A DNA stretch of 64,000 nt from UBA7662 sp036787895 (GCA_036787895.1 DAIQOK010000003.1:1-64000); one strand, 5' to 3'. Positions 24,200-34,639 are shown, counted from the stretch's first letter. Notes: generated by a model from the sequence alone, not told the origin. A program made the numbers and translations.

Positions 24200-27100
24200 T
24201 CAACGAATAATGCTAATTCTTTCGTTACGCACCGCATCCGACCTACGCAGGCGGAGGAGATAGTTGCCGGTAGGCAGCTGGCTGATATCGAGCGTGGTTT
24301 GATTTTCGCCCAAGGGTTGTGCCGACAACAATTGCCGTCCCTGCAGGTCGAACAATTGGATGTCGATGCCCTTATCGGCCATGATTCCATCAATGGTCAG
24401 GCTGCTGCTGGCCGGGTTTGGATAAACGCGCAACTGACTGAGGTAATTGTTTTCAACCGAAACGGTGGAGTTCAGCGAGATACAGAGGGTATCGTTGGCG
24501 GCATTGTTGTCGTTGCTGATTGCGTTTACAAATACACACAATTGCTGCGGTCCGCCGGTGGTAAGCTCCCAGGCCGGTACCAGCAAAACTTCCAGCGAAT
24601 CGCCGGCTGGCAGGCTGTTACTGACAGCTGTAGGAAAAGTAGAGCCGTTGTTTACACGATAATTCACTGTAAATGGTCCGTTTACCTGCTGGTTGCCGTT
24701 GTTTTTCACCCTCGCCCTTACTGTTATCGGAGCAGAAGTGCTGATGGTTGCTCCTGCCAATGGGTTGAGTATGGCGGTTACTGCCAGATCGGGTGCGTTC
24801 AAAGCCACGTTAAAGGTGTCTGACAGCGTACAGCCGTTGAAGGTGTATACCACTGCATAGTTGCCGGAAGCCGGTGGCACAAACTGCACTTCCGGACCGG
24901 TGGCCACTACCACGGCGTTGGCCAGATTAATCCAGCTGTAGTTACCGGGTCCCACTATCAGGTTGTCGTTGCGGCTACCTATGGTAGAGAAGAAAGAAGT
25001 AGTAGCAAACCGCCAGGGTGTTGGGTTGTTGCTGTCCAAACCTTCGAGTTGTACCGACGCACCACCTGTAGTGATATTACCCACCCAATCGTATTTGCCT
25101 ACCGGACTATAAGTGCCGAAATTATAGCCCATCTGACTGGCTGCATCAATCACTTCTTCGGTAAGCGGATCGAAGATGTAATAACCCGCTGCGGCCGAAG
25201 ACTGGAAGATGGTCCGGCTTGGCGAATTCATGAAGTACAAACGTTCGGTGGGGTTGTTGGTACCACTGCCGCCGACCAGCGTAAGCACCTGACCGCTATC
25301 TAAAGTAATATTTGGCAGGTTATAGGTGAATTCTACCAAACCCACAATACGCAGTTGCAATCCATTGAGGCTGCGACCGGTTTTGGAAGTATTGGTGATT
25401 TCGAAAGCTGTCATGGTTAAATCGGTCGGGAAACCGTTGGGATAGGTCGTTTGTGAGCCATTTGAGAGGCGAGAGAAAAACACTTCGCTGATTACCAATC
25501 CACCGGCAGTAGTGGCAGCAGCGCGCGGCAAAGGACTTCCAGGGGTGAGTACGGTATCGCGTTGAGGTGCCGCAAAGGCCAAGGCACCATCCTGCAAGGT
25601 GGCAATACGCCAAACAGGCGTGCTCTGGCCAATAGAATCGACTGCCCGCAAATACAAATGAATTTTGTCGCCGGCCAACGCAGGTGCAACCGTTGCCCGC
25701 CACAAGCCGCTATCGGCCCGACCAGCAATGAATGTCATGTTTTGTGGTACACGACTGCCTCCATTAACCGCCCGGTACAAAATCACCGAGTCGATGCGGC
25801 TGGCATCGCTTACCCATACATCTACAGTACGGGCTGTGGGCGTACATTGGTTAAGGCCGAGGCTGATGTTCAACGAATCAAACTGAGGCGCCTGCAAATC
25901 TCCGGCACGAATGCCCGCAAATTCATAGGCACCCATATCCGGTGCACTGCCACCGAAAGCCGGACGCTCTAAACCGGCAATGTCGGTATTCGGTGAGTCG
26001 AGCTGGCTGATAAAAATACCGCCACTTTCGAGCAAGCTTGGCACCGCTGGATTTGGTCGCACATCGGTAGCCGACAGAAAAGTCGGTGGTACTTTGGCGC
26101 CCAAAGGAATGGAATTGGTATTGTTCGCGGCATTGCCAACGCGTGAAACCGGCAAAAAGTCATCGAGTGTGGGGCAGAATACCTGACTGAGCAAGGTACC
26201 GAATCGGGCAACCAGATTTTGGCTGCTATCCGCAACGAAATAGGCGTTGTTGTCGAAAGTATTGGTGGCGAAGGAATAGTTCTGGGCAAACCAAACCGCG
26301 ACGAAATAAATGCCTGTCGACGTACTCGGGGTACTCATGGTATTCGCGAAAATATTGTTTTTTACGTCCAATCCGCTTACAGCTGTGGCCACGATATGAA
26401 GCGCTGCAGTGGCTGCTGCTCCGGTAGTCTGTGGGTGAACCCCATTCAGATGAACGGTATTGTAATACAAACGGTGTCCGGTACCAGCCTGTAAACGTAT
26501 GCCGGTGGCCTGGGTGGTGGCCGAATTCCCGCGGTTGCTGGTGGTCATGTCGACTATCACATTGTTGGCAATCATCACGCCTGTTCCGCCATTGATGTTG
26601 ATGCCATAAGCACCCTGGGTAAGACCGCTTGTACCATTGTGCCTGACCTCGCGGATTTCGTTTTTAAGTATTCGTAATCCGGTGTGGCTACCCTGAATGT
26701 CGATAGCTGCTGGACTCAAGGTAGTCACCGCGGTTACCACATTGCGGATGCGGTTGCCCTCAATCAGTGCATCGGTAGTGGTATGCAATTCAATGCCTCT
26801 GAATTTTAAGCCGAGAAGGAGATTATCATCGCCAAAAACATTGTTTCTAATGCGCAAACCGGTAGCCGGGTCGTTAGTGAGACCTCTGAAGTAAATGGCC
26901 TGGGCCATCTGCACAAAACGGTTGCTTTCGATGGTAAGATTGTTATTCGAGCCTAAGCCGGTATTACTGATGCTGTTGGCACCGCCATAAATCGCGTAGT
27001 GAGCTAAATTTTCATCGTTGGTTCCTTGAAAACGGATGTTTTTGAGGATGATAGAGTCGTTACCAACCCCATCGCTGCCTTTAAACCACACTATAGCACT

Positions 27101-30100
27101 GTTGGCGATACCGTTGGCTGCCTGCAAATGCAAGTGTTGCAATGTATCGGTGGTCCAACTCCCATTTATTTCGATATGCCGGGCATCTTCAAATTGCCAC
27201 ATGGCCGGTGCTGCTGCGCTGAAGCTGGTAGAAATGCGCACATTTACGCCATTGTTTGGCCGGATAATAGCCCGGCGGTTGGCGGCACGGCTTAGGTTGT
27301 TTGTAAACACCAATGGAAAGTTTTCCTGGGCATAGGCTGTATCGATGAGTACAAAAGTGGCATCGCCGGAAAAAGAAGCGCTATTGATGAAAGCAGCAGC
27401 AGCGGTAATGGTGGTAAAATTGCCCCCTACTCCCACAGTATAGCTGCCGCTGGCCGAGGGCACAATGCGGTAGCTGAAGAGTGAAGATGGTGGAACACTG
27501 CCCACCGGACTGGCACCCGAACCGCCCAAGGGCAAAGTAGTTACTGTGCCGGAAGTATTGATGGCAGCAAAATAATATTCGAGCGTATCGCCTTGCACAA
27601 AGCTGCCGAGACTGCTGTAGTTCACGATAAAGGTGAAGTTATTGCCTGATTGCACCGGTGTTGCGGCCGACTGGAAAGTGGCCTGTCCGGCTTTGCGGTA
27701 ATACATGCGCGGCCCGTTGGTGCCGGTAACCAGGCCGGTGCTGTCGCTGATGCCGATAGTTACACTGCGGTTGGTGAGTGAGGTGGTATCGGCCAATGGC
27801 TGGAAGCTAAAGCTAGCCAGGCTGGCACCCACAAATTCGTAGGCTCCTGCATCCGGAGTGGTTAGCGAGCGCGGCTGACCCAACAAATCGGTGGCCACAA
27901 AAGCGAGTGGTGTTCCTATATTATCGACTCCGGCACTGAACGGAATCAACAAGGAATCGGCCTGGAAGAAAGGATTCACAAAAACCGAGTTCATATCCTG
28001 GCCGGTAGCAGTGCGCCAGGCGGCAAGACTGGTAAAACTATTCGCCGGATTATTGATGCGGAAATACGCCTGCTGATCCAACCCTCCCGGCCGGAAAAAG
28101 ACATTGTTGCTGGAAACCAGGGTATCGGCTGTAGCCTGACCCGAAACGGTCAACAAGGCAAAACTCGCAGGGGTTTGGGTCGATTCGGCAAAAGTAGCAA
28201 TCACATTATTGCGCAATTCCAGTTGTTCAAAGGGTGAAGTGGCTGTGGTGCCGCCATCGAGATAAATAACACCCTGAAAGTTGGAGCTGCTGGTGGATCG
28301 TGCCCGAAAATAAAAACTGTTGTGGGCAATGATTACCCGGTCGTTGCCCTGCGCCGTATTACCGGTGATAGAAAAACCGGTAGTAATGTTGGCGGTACTG
28401 CCATTATTACTGGTTTGGCCGCTGACTTCATTGTTGTAAATGAGATTGGGGCCATTGATATCGCCATTGAGGTTGGAGAAATTGCCGGAAATGCGTGGCA
28501 ATATGCCCGACCAACGGTTAGCGGCAATGGTCGAACCTCTTACATTTTGAACAATAAGCCCGGCATCGGCATTGGCTAAACCGGTAAAATTGCTGAAGCG
28601 GTTGTTCGACAAGGTGAGTCCGCTTTGGTTACTGATTTGCACTGCAGGACCGGCATAATTCACGAACTGGTTATGGAGAATGCTGTTGTTGTCGGATGGA
28701 ATGGTATCCGTATCGGTCAACAAAAAAGCCCGGCCAAAGCCCAGAAATTGGCTGTTCACCAATTGAAGTTGCCCCTGATTTTCGGCCACCAATGCCTGGT
28801 TGTTCACCGAATTACTATTGGTACTGTCTACAAAAACTACCTGTGAAACCGACTGTAACAAACCATTACTCAGCAACAATAAAGGGGTAGCTGCGGTAGG
28901 CAAGGTATTGCGTACAAAGGTCAGTTGCTGGAAAATCACACCTGATTCATTGGCCACCGTAAAAACCGGCTGATTTAAAGCAGCAGCGCTGGTTCCTGGA
29001 TACAATTTTACATCGCCGGCCTGGCCTGCCGACTGAAATGTGATATTGAAACCACTGCCAGGCAAATCGTTGAGCGTATAATTCCCGAAATACGAGCCCG
29101 GAGCAATGTTAAAAGTGACATTGGCCGCGACGCCACTACAATTCAAGCGGTCGATGGCCGCCTGTATGGTCGGGAAATCGGAAGATGCTGTGCCTACGCT
29201 ATACACCGGGCCTGCCAATGGCAGACAAATAAAACGTGAAATGGTATCGTTGCTGCTGTTGGCATCGGGAGCGCCATTCACCTGACTTACCCAAATACGC
29301 AGGGTGCTATCGCCGGCCATGGGGAAAGTGAGCGGGTTGGTAAACGTATAACCAGCTACACCGAAAGAAGCCTGGTTGGTCGGAAAAGTTTCGCTTACTA
29401 CCGACCGGTTGCCAAACTGGTAATTGAGCGTGAGGCTGGTGATGTTTTGCGTACCCAGATTGGTTACCTGAACCGATACCGGATTAGGCGATCCCGCGAA
29501 ATAAGGGGCACTGGGCGATTGTACTGCCGTAATTCCCGCATCCAGGGCAGGTAGGCTGACAAAATCAAGTCCTATAGTCCGTTGAGCGGCACTATAAGCT
29601 CCGGTTCCGGAGCTATTGGTGGCTGCGCCCAAGGCAATATTTAAGCCTGTTAAGGTATTGGCACGAACTGAAAATCCAGTTCCGGCCGTACGTTCTTCGT
29701 AACTTATTTCTACTAGTAATGATTGGGTGCTGTCGAATGGAAATGGGGTGGTGAGATTTATGGGAATATAAGCATTGGCCGTAACCGAGTTCACCACCAG
29801 ATTACCCGTACGATGTACCGACAAAGCTGGAAAGGTAGTGCTGCTCAACACAGTATCGGTAGTTTGTCCCATTCGCACCACAAAATTCGACCAGGTACCA
29901 CTGCCCGAACCGGAAGCGCTGGCCAGGTAAATGCGGTTGATGGCACCTGTTGGCGGCATGGTCAAAAAGTCGCTTGGCCTGTAGAGGGTTAATAAACGCC
30001 GGGTTGCGGTGCTCGAAAAAGGCACCAGATTAGCTGCAGAACCGGTATTCAGCAGCGTATTGTACTGCTGAGCCAATAGCTCGTCGGAGCATAATCCGAG

Positions 30101-30133
30101 GCCAATGAACAACAATAGCATAAGTTTTTTCAT
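24200..30133 (-). CDS. Giant T9SS-secreted surface protein with beta-helix, lamin-tail-like and CARDB-like modules
   Basis: 1977 residues from Met at 30133 (MKKLMLLLF..., signal peptide of ~20 residues); the upstream frame to 30175 looks non-coding. Residue numbers below are approximate. After an N-terminal beta-sandwich come CARDB-like adhesion modules (DAGITAV...), then two long right-handed beta-helix regions full of NN.F and I..N.I repeats (~330-800 and ~900-1350). A segment near 1550-1700 (LVISEVFF...AFEITNTS) resembles lamin-tail domains, then another CARDB-like module and a T9SS type A domain (VYPNPASSSLTI to the end). Probably an extracellular adhesin or matrix protein. It lies directly downstream of a TPR-LuxR regulator. 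Confidence 0.85.
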   Translation of the reverse strand: MKKLMLLLFIGLGLCSDELLAQQYNTLLNTGSAANLVPFSSTATRRLLTLYRPSDFLTMPPTGAINRIYLASASGSGSGTWSNFVVRMGQTTDTVLSSTTFPALSVHRTGNLVVNSVTANAYIPINLTTPFPFDSTQSLLVEISYEERTAGTGFSVRANTLTGLNIALGAATNSSGTGAYSAAQRTIGLDFVSLPALDAGITAVQSPSAPYFAGSPNPVSVQVTNLGTQNITSLTLNYQFGNRSVVSETFPTNQASFGVAGYTFTNPLTFPMAGDSTLRIWVSQVNGAPDANSSNDTISRFICLPLAGPVYSVGTASSDFPTIQAAIDRLNCSGVAANVTFNIAPGSYFGNYTLNDLPGSGFNITFQSAGQAGDVKLYPGTSAAALNQPVFTVANESGVIFQQLTFVRNTLPTAATPLLLLSNGLLQSVSQVVFVDSTNSNSVNNQALVAENQGQLQLVNSQFLGFGRAFLLTDTDTIPSDNNSILHNQFVNYAGPAVQISNQSGLTLSNNRFSNFTGLANADAGLIVQNVRGSTIAANRWSGILPRISGNFSNLNGDINGPNLIYNNEVSGQTSNNGSTANITTGFSITGNTAQGNDRVIIAHNSFYFRARSTSSSNFQGVIYLDGGTTATSPFEQLELRNNVIATFAESTQTPASFALLTVSGQATADTLVSSNNVFFRPGGLDQQAYFRINNPANSFTSLAAWRTATGQDMNSVFVNPFFQADSLLIPFSAGVDNIGTPLAFVATDLLGQPRSLTTPDAGAYEFVGASLASFSFQPLADTTSLTNRSVTIGISDSTGLVTGTNGPRMYYRKAGQATFQSAATPVQSGNNFTFIVNYSSLGSFVQGDTLEYYFAAINTSGTVTTLPLGGSGASPVGSVPPSSLFSYRIVPSASGSYTVGVGGNFTTITAAAAFINSASFSGDATFVLIDTAYAQENFPLVFTNNLSRAANRRAIIRPNNGVNVRISTSFSAAAPAMWQFEDARHIEINGSWTTDTLQHLHLQAANGIANSAIVWFKGSDGVGNDSIILKNIRFQGTNDENLAHYAIYGGANSISNTGLGSNNNLTIESNRFVQMAQAIYFRGLTNDPATGLRIRNNVFGDDNLLLGLKFRGIELHTTTDALIEGNRIRNVVTAVTTLSPAAIDIQGSHTGLRILKNEIREVRHNGTSGLTQGAYGININGGTGVMIANNVIVDMTTSNRGNSATTQATGIRLQAGTGHRLYYNTVHLNGVHPQTTGAAATAALHIVATAVSGLDVKNNIFANTMSTPSTSTGIYFVAVWFAQNYSFATNTFDNNAYFVADSSQNLVARFGTLLSQVFCPTLDDFLPVSRVGNAANNTNSIPLGAKVPPTFLSATDVRPNPAVPSLLESGGIFISQLDSPNTDIAGLERPAFGGSAPDMGAYEFAGIRAGDLQAPQFDSLNISLGLNQCTPTARTVDVWVSDASRIDSVILYRAVNGGSRVPQNMTFIAGRADSGLWRATVAPALAGDKIHLYLRAVDSIGQSTPVWRIATLQDGALAFAAPQRDTVLTPGSPLPRAAATTAGGLVISEVFFSRLSNGSQTTYPNGFPTDLTMTAFEITNTSKTGRSLNGLQLRIVGLVEFTYNLPNITLDSGQVLTLVGGSGTNNPTERLYFMNSPSRTIFQSSAAAGYYIFDPLTEEVIDAASQMGYNFGTYSPVGKYDWVGNITTGGASVQLEGLDSNNPTPWRFATTSFFSTIGSRNDNLIVGPGNYSWINLANAVVVATGPEVQFVPPASGNYAVVYTFNGCTLSDTFNVALNAPDLAVTAILNPLAGATISTSAPITVRARVKNNGNQQVNGPFTVNYRVNNGSTFPTAVSNSLPAGDSLEVLLVPAWELTTGGPQQLCVFVNAISNDNNAANDTLCISLNSTVSVENNYLSQLRVYPNPASSSLTIDGIMADKGIDIQLFDLQGRQLLSAQPLGENQTTLDISQLPTGNYLLRLRRSDAVRNERISIIR

Positions 30134-30297
30134 ATAAGTTACTTTATGGCAGACCTTGAAGATGCTATAAAACAAAAAGCAGAACTGTCACGGAATTGTC
30201 ATATAGACTTATATTATTTATTGTAATATGTAGTCAAAAACTAAATATTACGACTCAAAATATAAAGAAAGAGGCTGAATCTTTGGCGTTATCTACA

Positions 30298-32094
30298 CTA
30301 ATTCGGCAGATTTTTCACAAAGTCATCCAGGTTCATATCGTCGTTCAGACCTAACTTTTGCTTGAGGCGATAACGACTGGTTTTGATAGAAGCCGGCTCG
30401 ATGTGTAAAATAGAAGCACACTCTTTCAGACTGAGTCCGGTTTTAATCAGAGCTAACAAACGTTTTTCTTTGTCGGTTAAGCTGATGCCGGTACTGGCCA
30501 ATTTATCGAAAAACTGTTGGTTAATAGCGGTGAAATAAGCCGAGAACACCTCCCATTGCTGGTCGGTATTCATATTACTTTTGATTTTCTTGCGCACATC
30601 CAACAACACTTTTAAGGCAGCATCCGGCCGGTCGCTGGGCAGTTTTTCCGACATCTGCAGCAATTCGGTGAGCAATTCATTTCGCTCACTCAAATGTATG
30701 GCCTCACTCAGAAGTTGTTTGTTTTTACGCTCCAGGCTATCGTGCAGCAGCTGTTCCTTCAGCTTTTGCTGACTCAATTGCAAACCAAGTATTTGTTTTT
30801 CTTCATTGGCACGCCGTTGCCTTTGGCGCTGAAGCTGCCACATCAGCCAGGCAATTCCACCCACCAAAAGCAGGAGCGAGACCCCTAAACTGAGCATCAA
30901 ATATTTTTGATGGCGGTCGATTTCAGCTTCTTGTTTCAAAATGGTAATCTGCTGTTCCTTTTCCTGAAGTTTGTAACCCACTTCCAGCTCTTGCAACTGT
31001 TTACTGATTTCTGCATTGAGCAGTGAATCGCTCAAACGATCGGAAAATTTCTGGTACCACAAAGCCGAATCATAACGATTCGTTTGCTCATAAAAACGAC
31101 TTAACAAGCGGCCTGCCTGTTGTTGCAATTGGCTGTTGCCTTGCTTTTGTCCCGACCATAAAGCCTTGAACAAATAGGGTTTCGCAGCTTCGGCGGCATC
31201 CATTTCGAGCTGTAACTCGGCCGTAAGTAGGTCGAGCTCAGCTATTTTATACGGATTTCCCAATGCCTGTGCCAAGATATATAACTCCGGCATTTCTGCC
31301 AAGGTCGCAGCCGGGTCGCTTTTACTGGTGAGTCGGAGCCGGTGCTGGCGACTGGCCTGTCGTGCCCGCAACTCGCCCGATTGATCGGCTTCGGTAATCG
31401 CCTGGTTGGCCCAATACAAGGCCGAATCCTGCTGTAGCAAAGCCTCATAAGTCATGCTCAGGTTCTGACAAATTGATGAACGGAGACCGTTATTGGCAGT
31501 ATCTACTTCGCCCAATAACTGCAACATGGCCATTTTTGCTTGATCATAGCGTTTGAGCAAATACAAACTGGAAGTCCGGTTGTTTTGAATGACCTGTATC
31601 ATGCCCTTATCGGCTATTTTTTTATAGGCCGACAAAGCCGAATCGGCATAATTCATAAGCAATTCGTAAGCGCCGAGGTAATAATAGGCGATAGATAAAT
31701 AATTCAGGGCAGCCGCCACCAGGCGTTCGGGTGCTTTTTTTTGCGCGTATATTTCGAGCCCGGCTTTGTGTAATAAGATGGCTGAATCTGTCTTGCCCAA
31801 GTGTCGGAGAAACAAGGCCTCGAGTTGCAAGGCCAGGCCTTCACGGTATTTTTCTTTCAGCTGCTTTCTCAGTTGATTCGCCAATAACGGCAATTGCACA
31901 GGATCATAAGCCAACATACGCGGTGCCCATTCGGCATAAGCGTAGACCAGGCTATCGGCTGGTGCCTGCTGAATACGCAATAACAAACTATCGCGTGCCG
32001 GATTTTCGGCAGCTTGTCCATGAAGGGTCAAGCAGCAAGCTATAAGCAGCAGGAAACGGGGGAAGTGCAAGCTGGGTTTAATTTGACCCAACAA
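30298..32094 (-). CDS. TPR - transmembrane - LuxR-type HTH regulator
   Basis: 598 residues. A signal-like hydrophobic segment (LLLIACCLTLHG) opens the protein. Residues ~60-370 are helical TPR-like repeats, residues ~400-425 a transmembrane helix (LMLSLGVSLLLLVGGIAWLM), then a Gln-rich coiled coil. The last ~60 residues form a LuxR-type HTH (DKEKRLLALIKTGLSLKECA, then KTSRYRLKQKLG). This architecture places the sensor in the periplasm and the DNA-binding domain in the cytoplasm. It ends 164 bases before the giant T9SS gene on the same strand, so control of that gene is likely. Confidence 0.87.
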   Translation of the reverse strand: MLGQIKPSLHFPRFLLLIACCLTLHGQAAENPARDSLLLRIQQAPADSLVYAYAEWAPRMLAYDPVQLPLLANQLRKQLKEKYREGLALQLEALFLRHLGKTDSAILLHKAGLEIYAQKKAPERLVAAALNYLSIAYYYLGAYELLMNYADSALSAYKKIADKGMIQVIQNNRTSSLYLLKRYDQAKMAMLQLLGEVDTANNGLRSSICQNLSMTYEALLQQDSALYWANQAITEADQSGELRARQASRQHRLRLTSKSDPAATLAEMPELYILAQALGNPYKIAELDLLTAELQLEMDAAEAAKPYLFKALWSGQKQGNSQLQQQAGRLLSRFYEQTNRYDSALWYQKFSDRLSDSLLNAEISKQLQELEVGYKLQEKEQQITILKQEAEIDRHQKYLMLSLGVSLLLLVGGIAWLMWQLQRQRQRRANEEKQILGLQLSQQKLKEQLLHDSLERKNKQLLSEAIHLSERNELLTELLQMSEKLPSDRPDAALKVLLDVRKKIKSNMNTDQQWEVFSAYFTAINQQFFDKLASTGISLTDKEKRLLALIKTGLSLKECASILHIEPASIKTSRYRLKQKLGLNDDMNLDDFVKNLPN

Positions 32095-32145
32095 AATACA
32101 AAATTATCAGCGATACTGCGCCAAAAAACGGCGCCGAACATTAAT

Positions 32146-32853
32146 TTAACATCTTACCACCTTGCGGTATTTGCCATTCCAGCGTTCAGCAGCTTTGACA
32201 ATATATGCAGCTGCTTCGGGCACGGCACAGGCGGTACTTCCCAAATCTACTTTTACTTCACCCAAGCCATTGGCTATTCCAATGGTTTTATTGCGCAATT
32301 CAGGAACATAGGTGCCAACTGCTATCAAAAAACTATTCATGGTGTAACGCGTGCGATTGGGCGAGCTATGCAGGTTTTTTAAAACCCTGTCGAGTAGCGT
32401 GTCTAGCTCTTCTTTTTCGAATTCATCGAATTTACCCAGCGACATCAAAGCGGCCAAGGTTGCCCAGCCTGCCGCAGAAAATCTTTCCCTTTCATCTGCA
32501 ATCCACCGTTTGGCCAATTTATAACCATGTGCTCCTTCAGCCGCCACCCAGGCCACGGTATACTCCGAGAGCATATACCAATAGGCATGCTCCAGCCAAT
32601 GTTCCAGATCGGCTGCTGTCATCCGTTTTTCGTCGGCAATTAAACCGGCCAGATACATGGCATCGCTGTTGCCGGTTTCGTACAATGCCAGCGAAAGGGC
32701 ATAATCCTTCTTCACCCGCTTTTCGATGGCCTTCATATCGCCGATTTTCACTCCAAAATAGGGTTCACGGGCGCCATGACGCATCATCATCTTTTTAGTC
32801 GATTCCGAGCCCATCGACTTCAATTCCTCCAGGATGGCATTTACTGTTTCCAT
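32146..32853 (-). CDS. DNA alkylation repair protein (AlkD-like)
   Basis: 235 residues, all helical. The N-terminal REPYFGVKIGDMKAIEKRVKKD and central AMYLAGLIADEKRMT, WLEHAYWYMLSEYTVAW segments match the HEAT-repeat DNA alkylation repair family (AlkC/AlkD). Such proteins excise bulky N3- and N7-alkylpurines without base flipping. The length is typical. It is monocistronic, with a cloverleaf-like DNA element at 32930-33069 upstream. Confidence 0.88.
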   Translation of the reverse strand: METVNAILEELKSMGSESTKKMMMRHGAREPYFGVKIGDMKAIEKRVKKDYALSLALYETGNSDAMYLAGLIADEKRMTAADLEHWLEHAYWYMLSEYTVAWVAAEGAHGYKLAKRWIADERERFSAAGWATLAALMSLGKFDEFEKEELDTLLDRVLKNLHSSPNRTRYTMNSFLIAVGTYVPELRNKTIGIANGLGEVKVDLGSTACAVPEAAAYIVKAAERWNGKYRKVVRC

Positions 32854-32929
32854 GCATTCAAAATTAGCAAAATCAAGTCTTGCTTGTGTGGGATTCCAAA
32901 TTGCTAAACGCCTTCATGTTGCACTACAT

Positions 32930-33069
32930 AAGTCAACCACTTCGCTGTCCACTTTTTTCGCTGCGCGAAAAGGTCCATACGCTGCGCTGTCCACCAAAAT
33001 TTTTGCCGTGGACAGCAGTGCGTGTAGACTGCCCCGAAAGGGGCAAGTGGTCAGCGAAGCGGTGGACTT
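32930..33069. repeat. 140-bp cloverleaf-like palindromic element
   Basis: Outer arms of 25 bases (32930-32954 with 33045-33069) match at 22 positions. Inside lie three hairpins: ttttcg/cgaaaa at 32955-32971, a long stem pairing 32979-32994 with 33008-33023, and gcccc-gaaa-ggggc at 33031-33044. A single strand would fold into a cloverleaf. There is no ORF. It may be a REP-like element or MITE mobilised in trans. Confidence 0.85.
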
Positions 33070-33139
33070 CTAAAACTCCAAAAGAAGGAAAAAACTTAAG
33101 TCAAGCAAAATCTGCCATAGGACCAACTAACCTCATCAA

Positions 33140-34369
33140 CTAGCGACGGCGACGCATCGGACCAGGGCGACGGGTAGGCGGACCGGAACGTTTTTTCTGT
33201 TCAGGTGCCGGCGCCAGCGACATCAGATCGAGCGGATAGGGATGGTCAAATACCGCCGGTATCATCTGTTTGGTGAGCTTTTGGATGTCTTCCAGGTATT
33301 CAATCTCCTCAGCCTCGCAAAACGAGAGGGCGATACCGCTTTTTTCGGCACGACCGGTACGACCGATACGGTGCACATAAGTTTCGGAGATGTTCGGCAA
33401 CTCGTAATTGATTACAAAGGGCAGATCTTCGATGTCGATACCACGTGCAGCGATGTCGGTGGCCACTAAAATGCGGGTTTTGCCCGATTTAAAATTGTTC
33501 AACGCCGCTTGACGGGCACCCTGGGTTTTGTTACCATGGATGGCTGCAGCATCAATACCAGCACGATGCAGGTCTTTCACCACGCGGTCGGCGCCATGTT
33601 TGGTACGCGTGAATACAAGCGCACTTTTAATTTCTTCCGGACCATCTTCCAACAAATGCAGCAACAGCTTACGTTTGTCTTCTTTGGCCACAAAATACAC
33701 GGCTTGTTTAACGCGTTCGGCCGTTGAAGACACCGGCGCTACCGATACGCGTACCGGATTGCGCAAAATTGCTTCGCTCAGCTTTACGATTTCGTTCGGC
33801 ATGGTGGCCGAAAAAAACATGGTCTGGCGTTGGGTCGGGATTTTGGTGATGATGCGGCGTACATCGTGGATGAAGCCCATGTCGAGCATGCGGTCGGCTT
33901 CGTCGAGTACAAAGTGTTTGATGTGGTTGAGGTGCACATAGCCCTGGCCCATCAGGTCGAGCAAACGACCGGGTGTGGCGACGAGTATGTCGATACCCCG
34001 TTTCAGCGAATCGGTTTGGGCGCGCTGAGATACGCCACCAAAAATGACCGCATGTTTGAGCCCGGTATTGCGGCCGTAGGCCGACAAACTTTCATCTATC
34101 TGCAAGGCCAGTTCACGTGTTGGGGTAAGGATGAGGGCCTTAATCAGGTGGTCATGTTCACCTTCACGGCGGGCGTTGTACAATTGTTGTAAGATGGGGA
34201 TAGAAAAGGCCGCTGTTTTACCGGTGCCGGTTTGGGCGGTGCCCAGTACGTCTTCGCCTTCGAGGGCGGGTGGTATGGCTTGCGCCTGTATGGGGGTTGG
34301 GTTAACGTAGCCTTCCTGGCTCAGTGCGTCCAGTATGGGCGCGATGATGTTGAGTGACGCAAAGGTCAT
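33140..34369 (-). CDS. DEAD-box RNA helicase (RhlE-like)
   Basis: About 409 residues from Met at 34369 (MTFASLNIIAPIL); the open frame extends to 34396. The motifs are all present: Q motif PTPIQAQAIP, motif I AQTGTGKTAA, motif Ia PTRELALQI, motif II DEAD, motif III SAT, motif V ATDIAARGID and motif VI HRIGRTGRAEK. The short Arg-rich C-terminal tail (RRPGPMRRRR) is typical of RhlE-type enzymes that remodel RNA and ribosome assembly intermediates, often in the cold. A hairpin (34383-34388 with 34401-34406) sits just upstream of the start. Confidence 0.93.
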   Translation of the reverse strand: MTFASLNIIAPILDALSQEGYVNPTPIQAQAIPPALEGEDVLGTAQTGTGKTAAFSIPILQQLYNARREGEHDHLIKALILTPTRELALQIDESLSAYGRNTGLKHAVIFGGVSQRAQTDSLKRGIDILVATPGRLLDLMGQGYVHLNHIKHFVLDEADRMLDMGFIHDVRRIITKIPTQRQTMFFSATMPNEIVKLSEAILRNPVRVSVAPVSSTAERVKQAVYFVAKEDKRKLLLHLLEDGPEEIKSALVFTRTKHGADRVVKDLHRAGIDAAAIHGNKTQGARQAALNNFKSGKTRILVATDIAARGIDIEDLPFVINYELPNISETYVHRIGRTGRAEKSGIALSFCEAEEIEYLEDIQKLTKQMIPAVFDHPYPLDLMSLAPAPEQKKRSGPPTRRPGPMRRRR

Positions 34370-34569
34370 AAATATGATTTTTCGCAACAGTCCCATGTCC
34401 GTTGCGGGGTTGGTTAGTACTGCTTACCACGAATGGTAGCTGGGAGGCAGCCGGATCAGGATTGACCCTTTCTGCTGCGCCGATAAAGTGGGTGTGGGTG
34501 GGATTCCGCCAATCAACTTTCGGAGGCCTGTTGCCGAAGCGCACAGCCTGCCGGGGGCAGTCAGATGTG

Positions 34570-34577
34570 CAAAGATA
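34570..34577 (-). promoter_or_regulatory. Candidate -7 element for the DEAD-box helicase gene
   Basis: Plus-strand caaagata reads TATCTTTG on the minus strand, matching TAnnTTTG. If used, it gives a leader of about 195 bases before the ATG at 34369. That is long for this phylum and contains a hairpin close to the start, which would suit leader-based control. No clear -33 element is seen. Confidence 0.35.
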
Positions 34578-34639
34578 GGGATAATAATTGGTAAAGCGAC
34601 CCGTATCGCTCAGCACCACCATTTCAACGGATAATCCGC

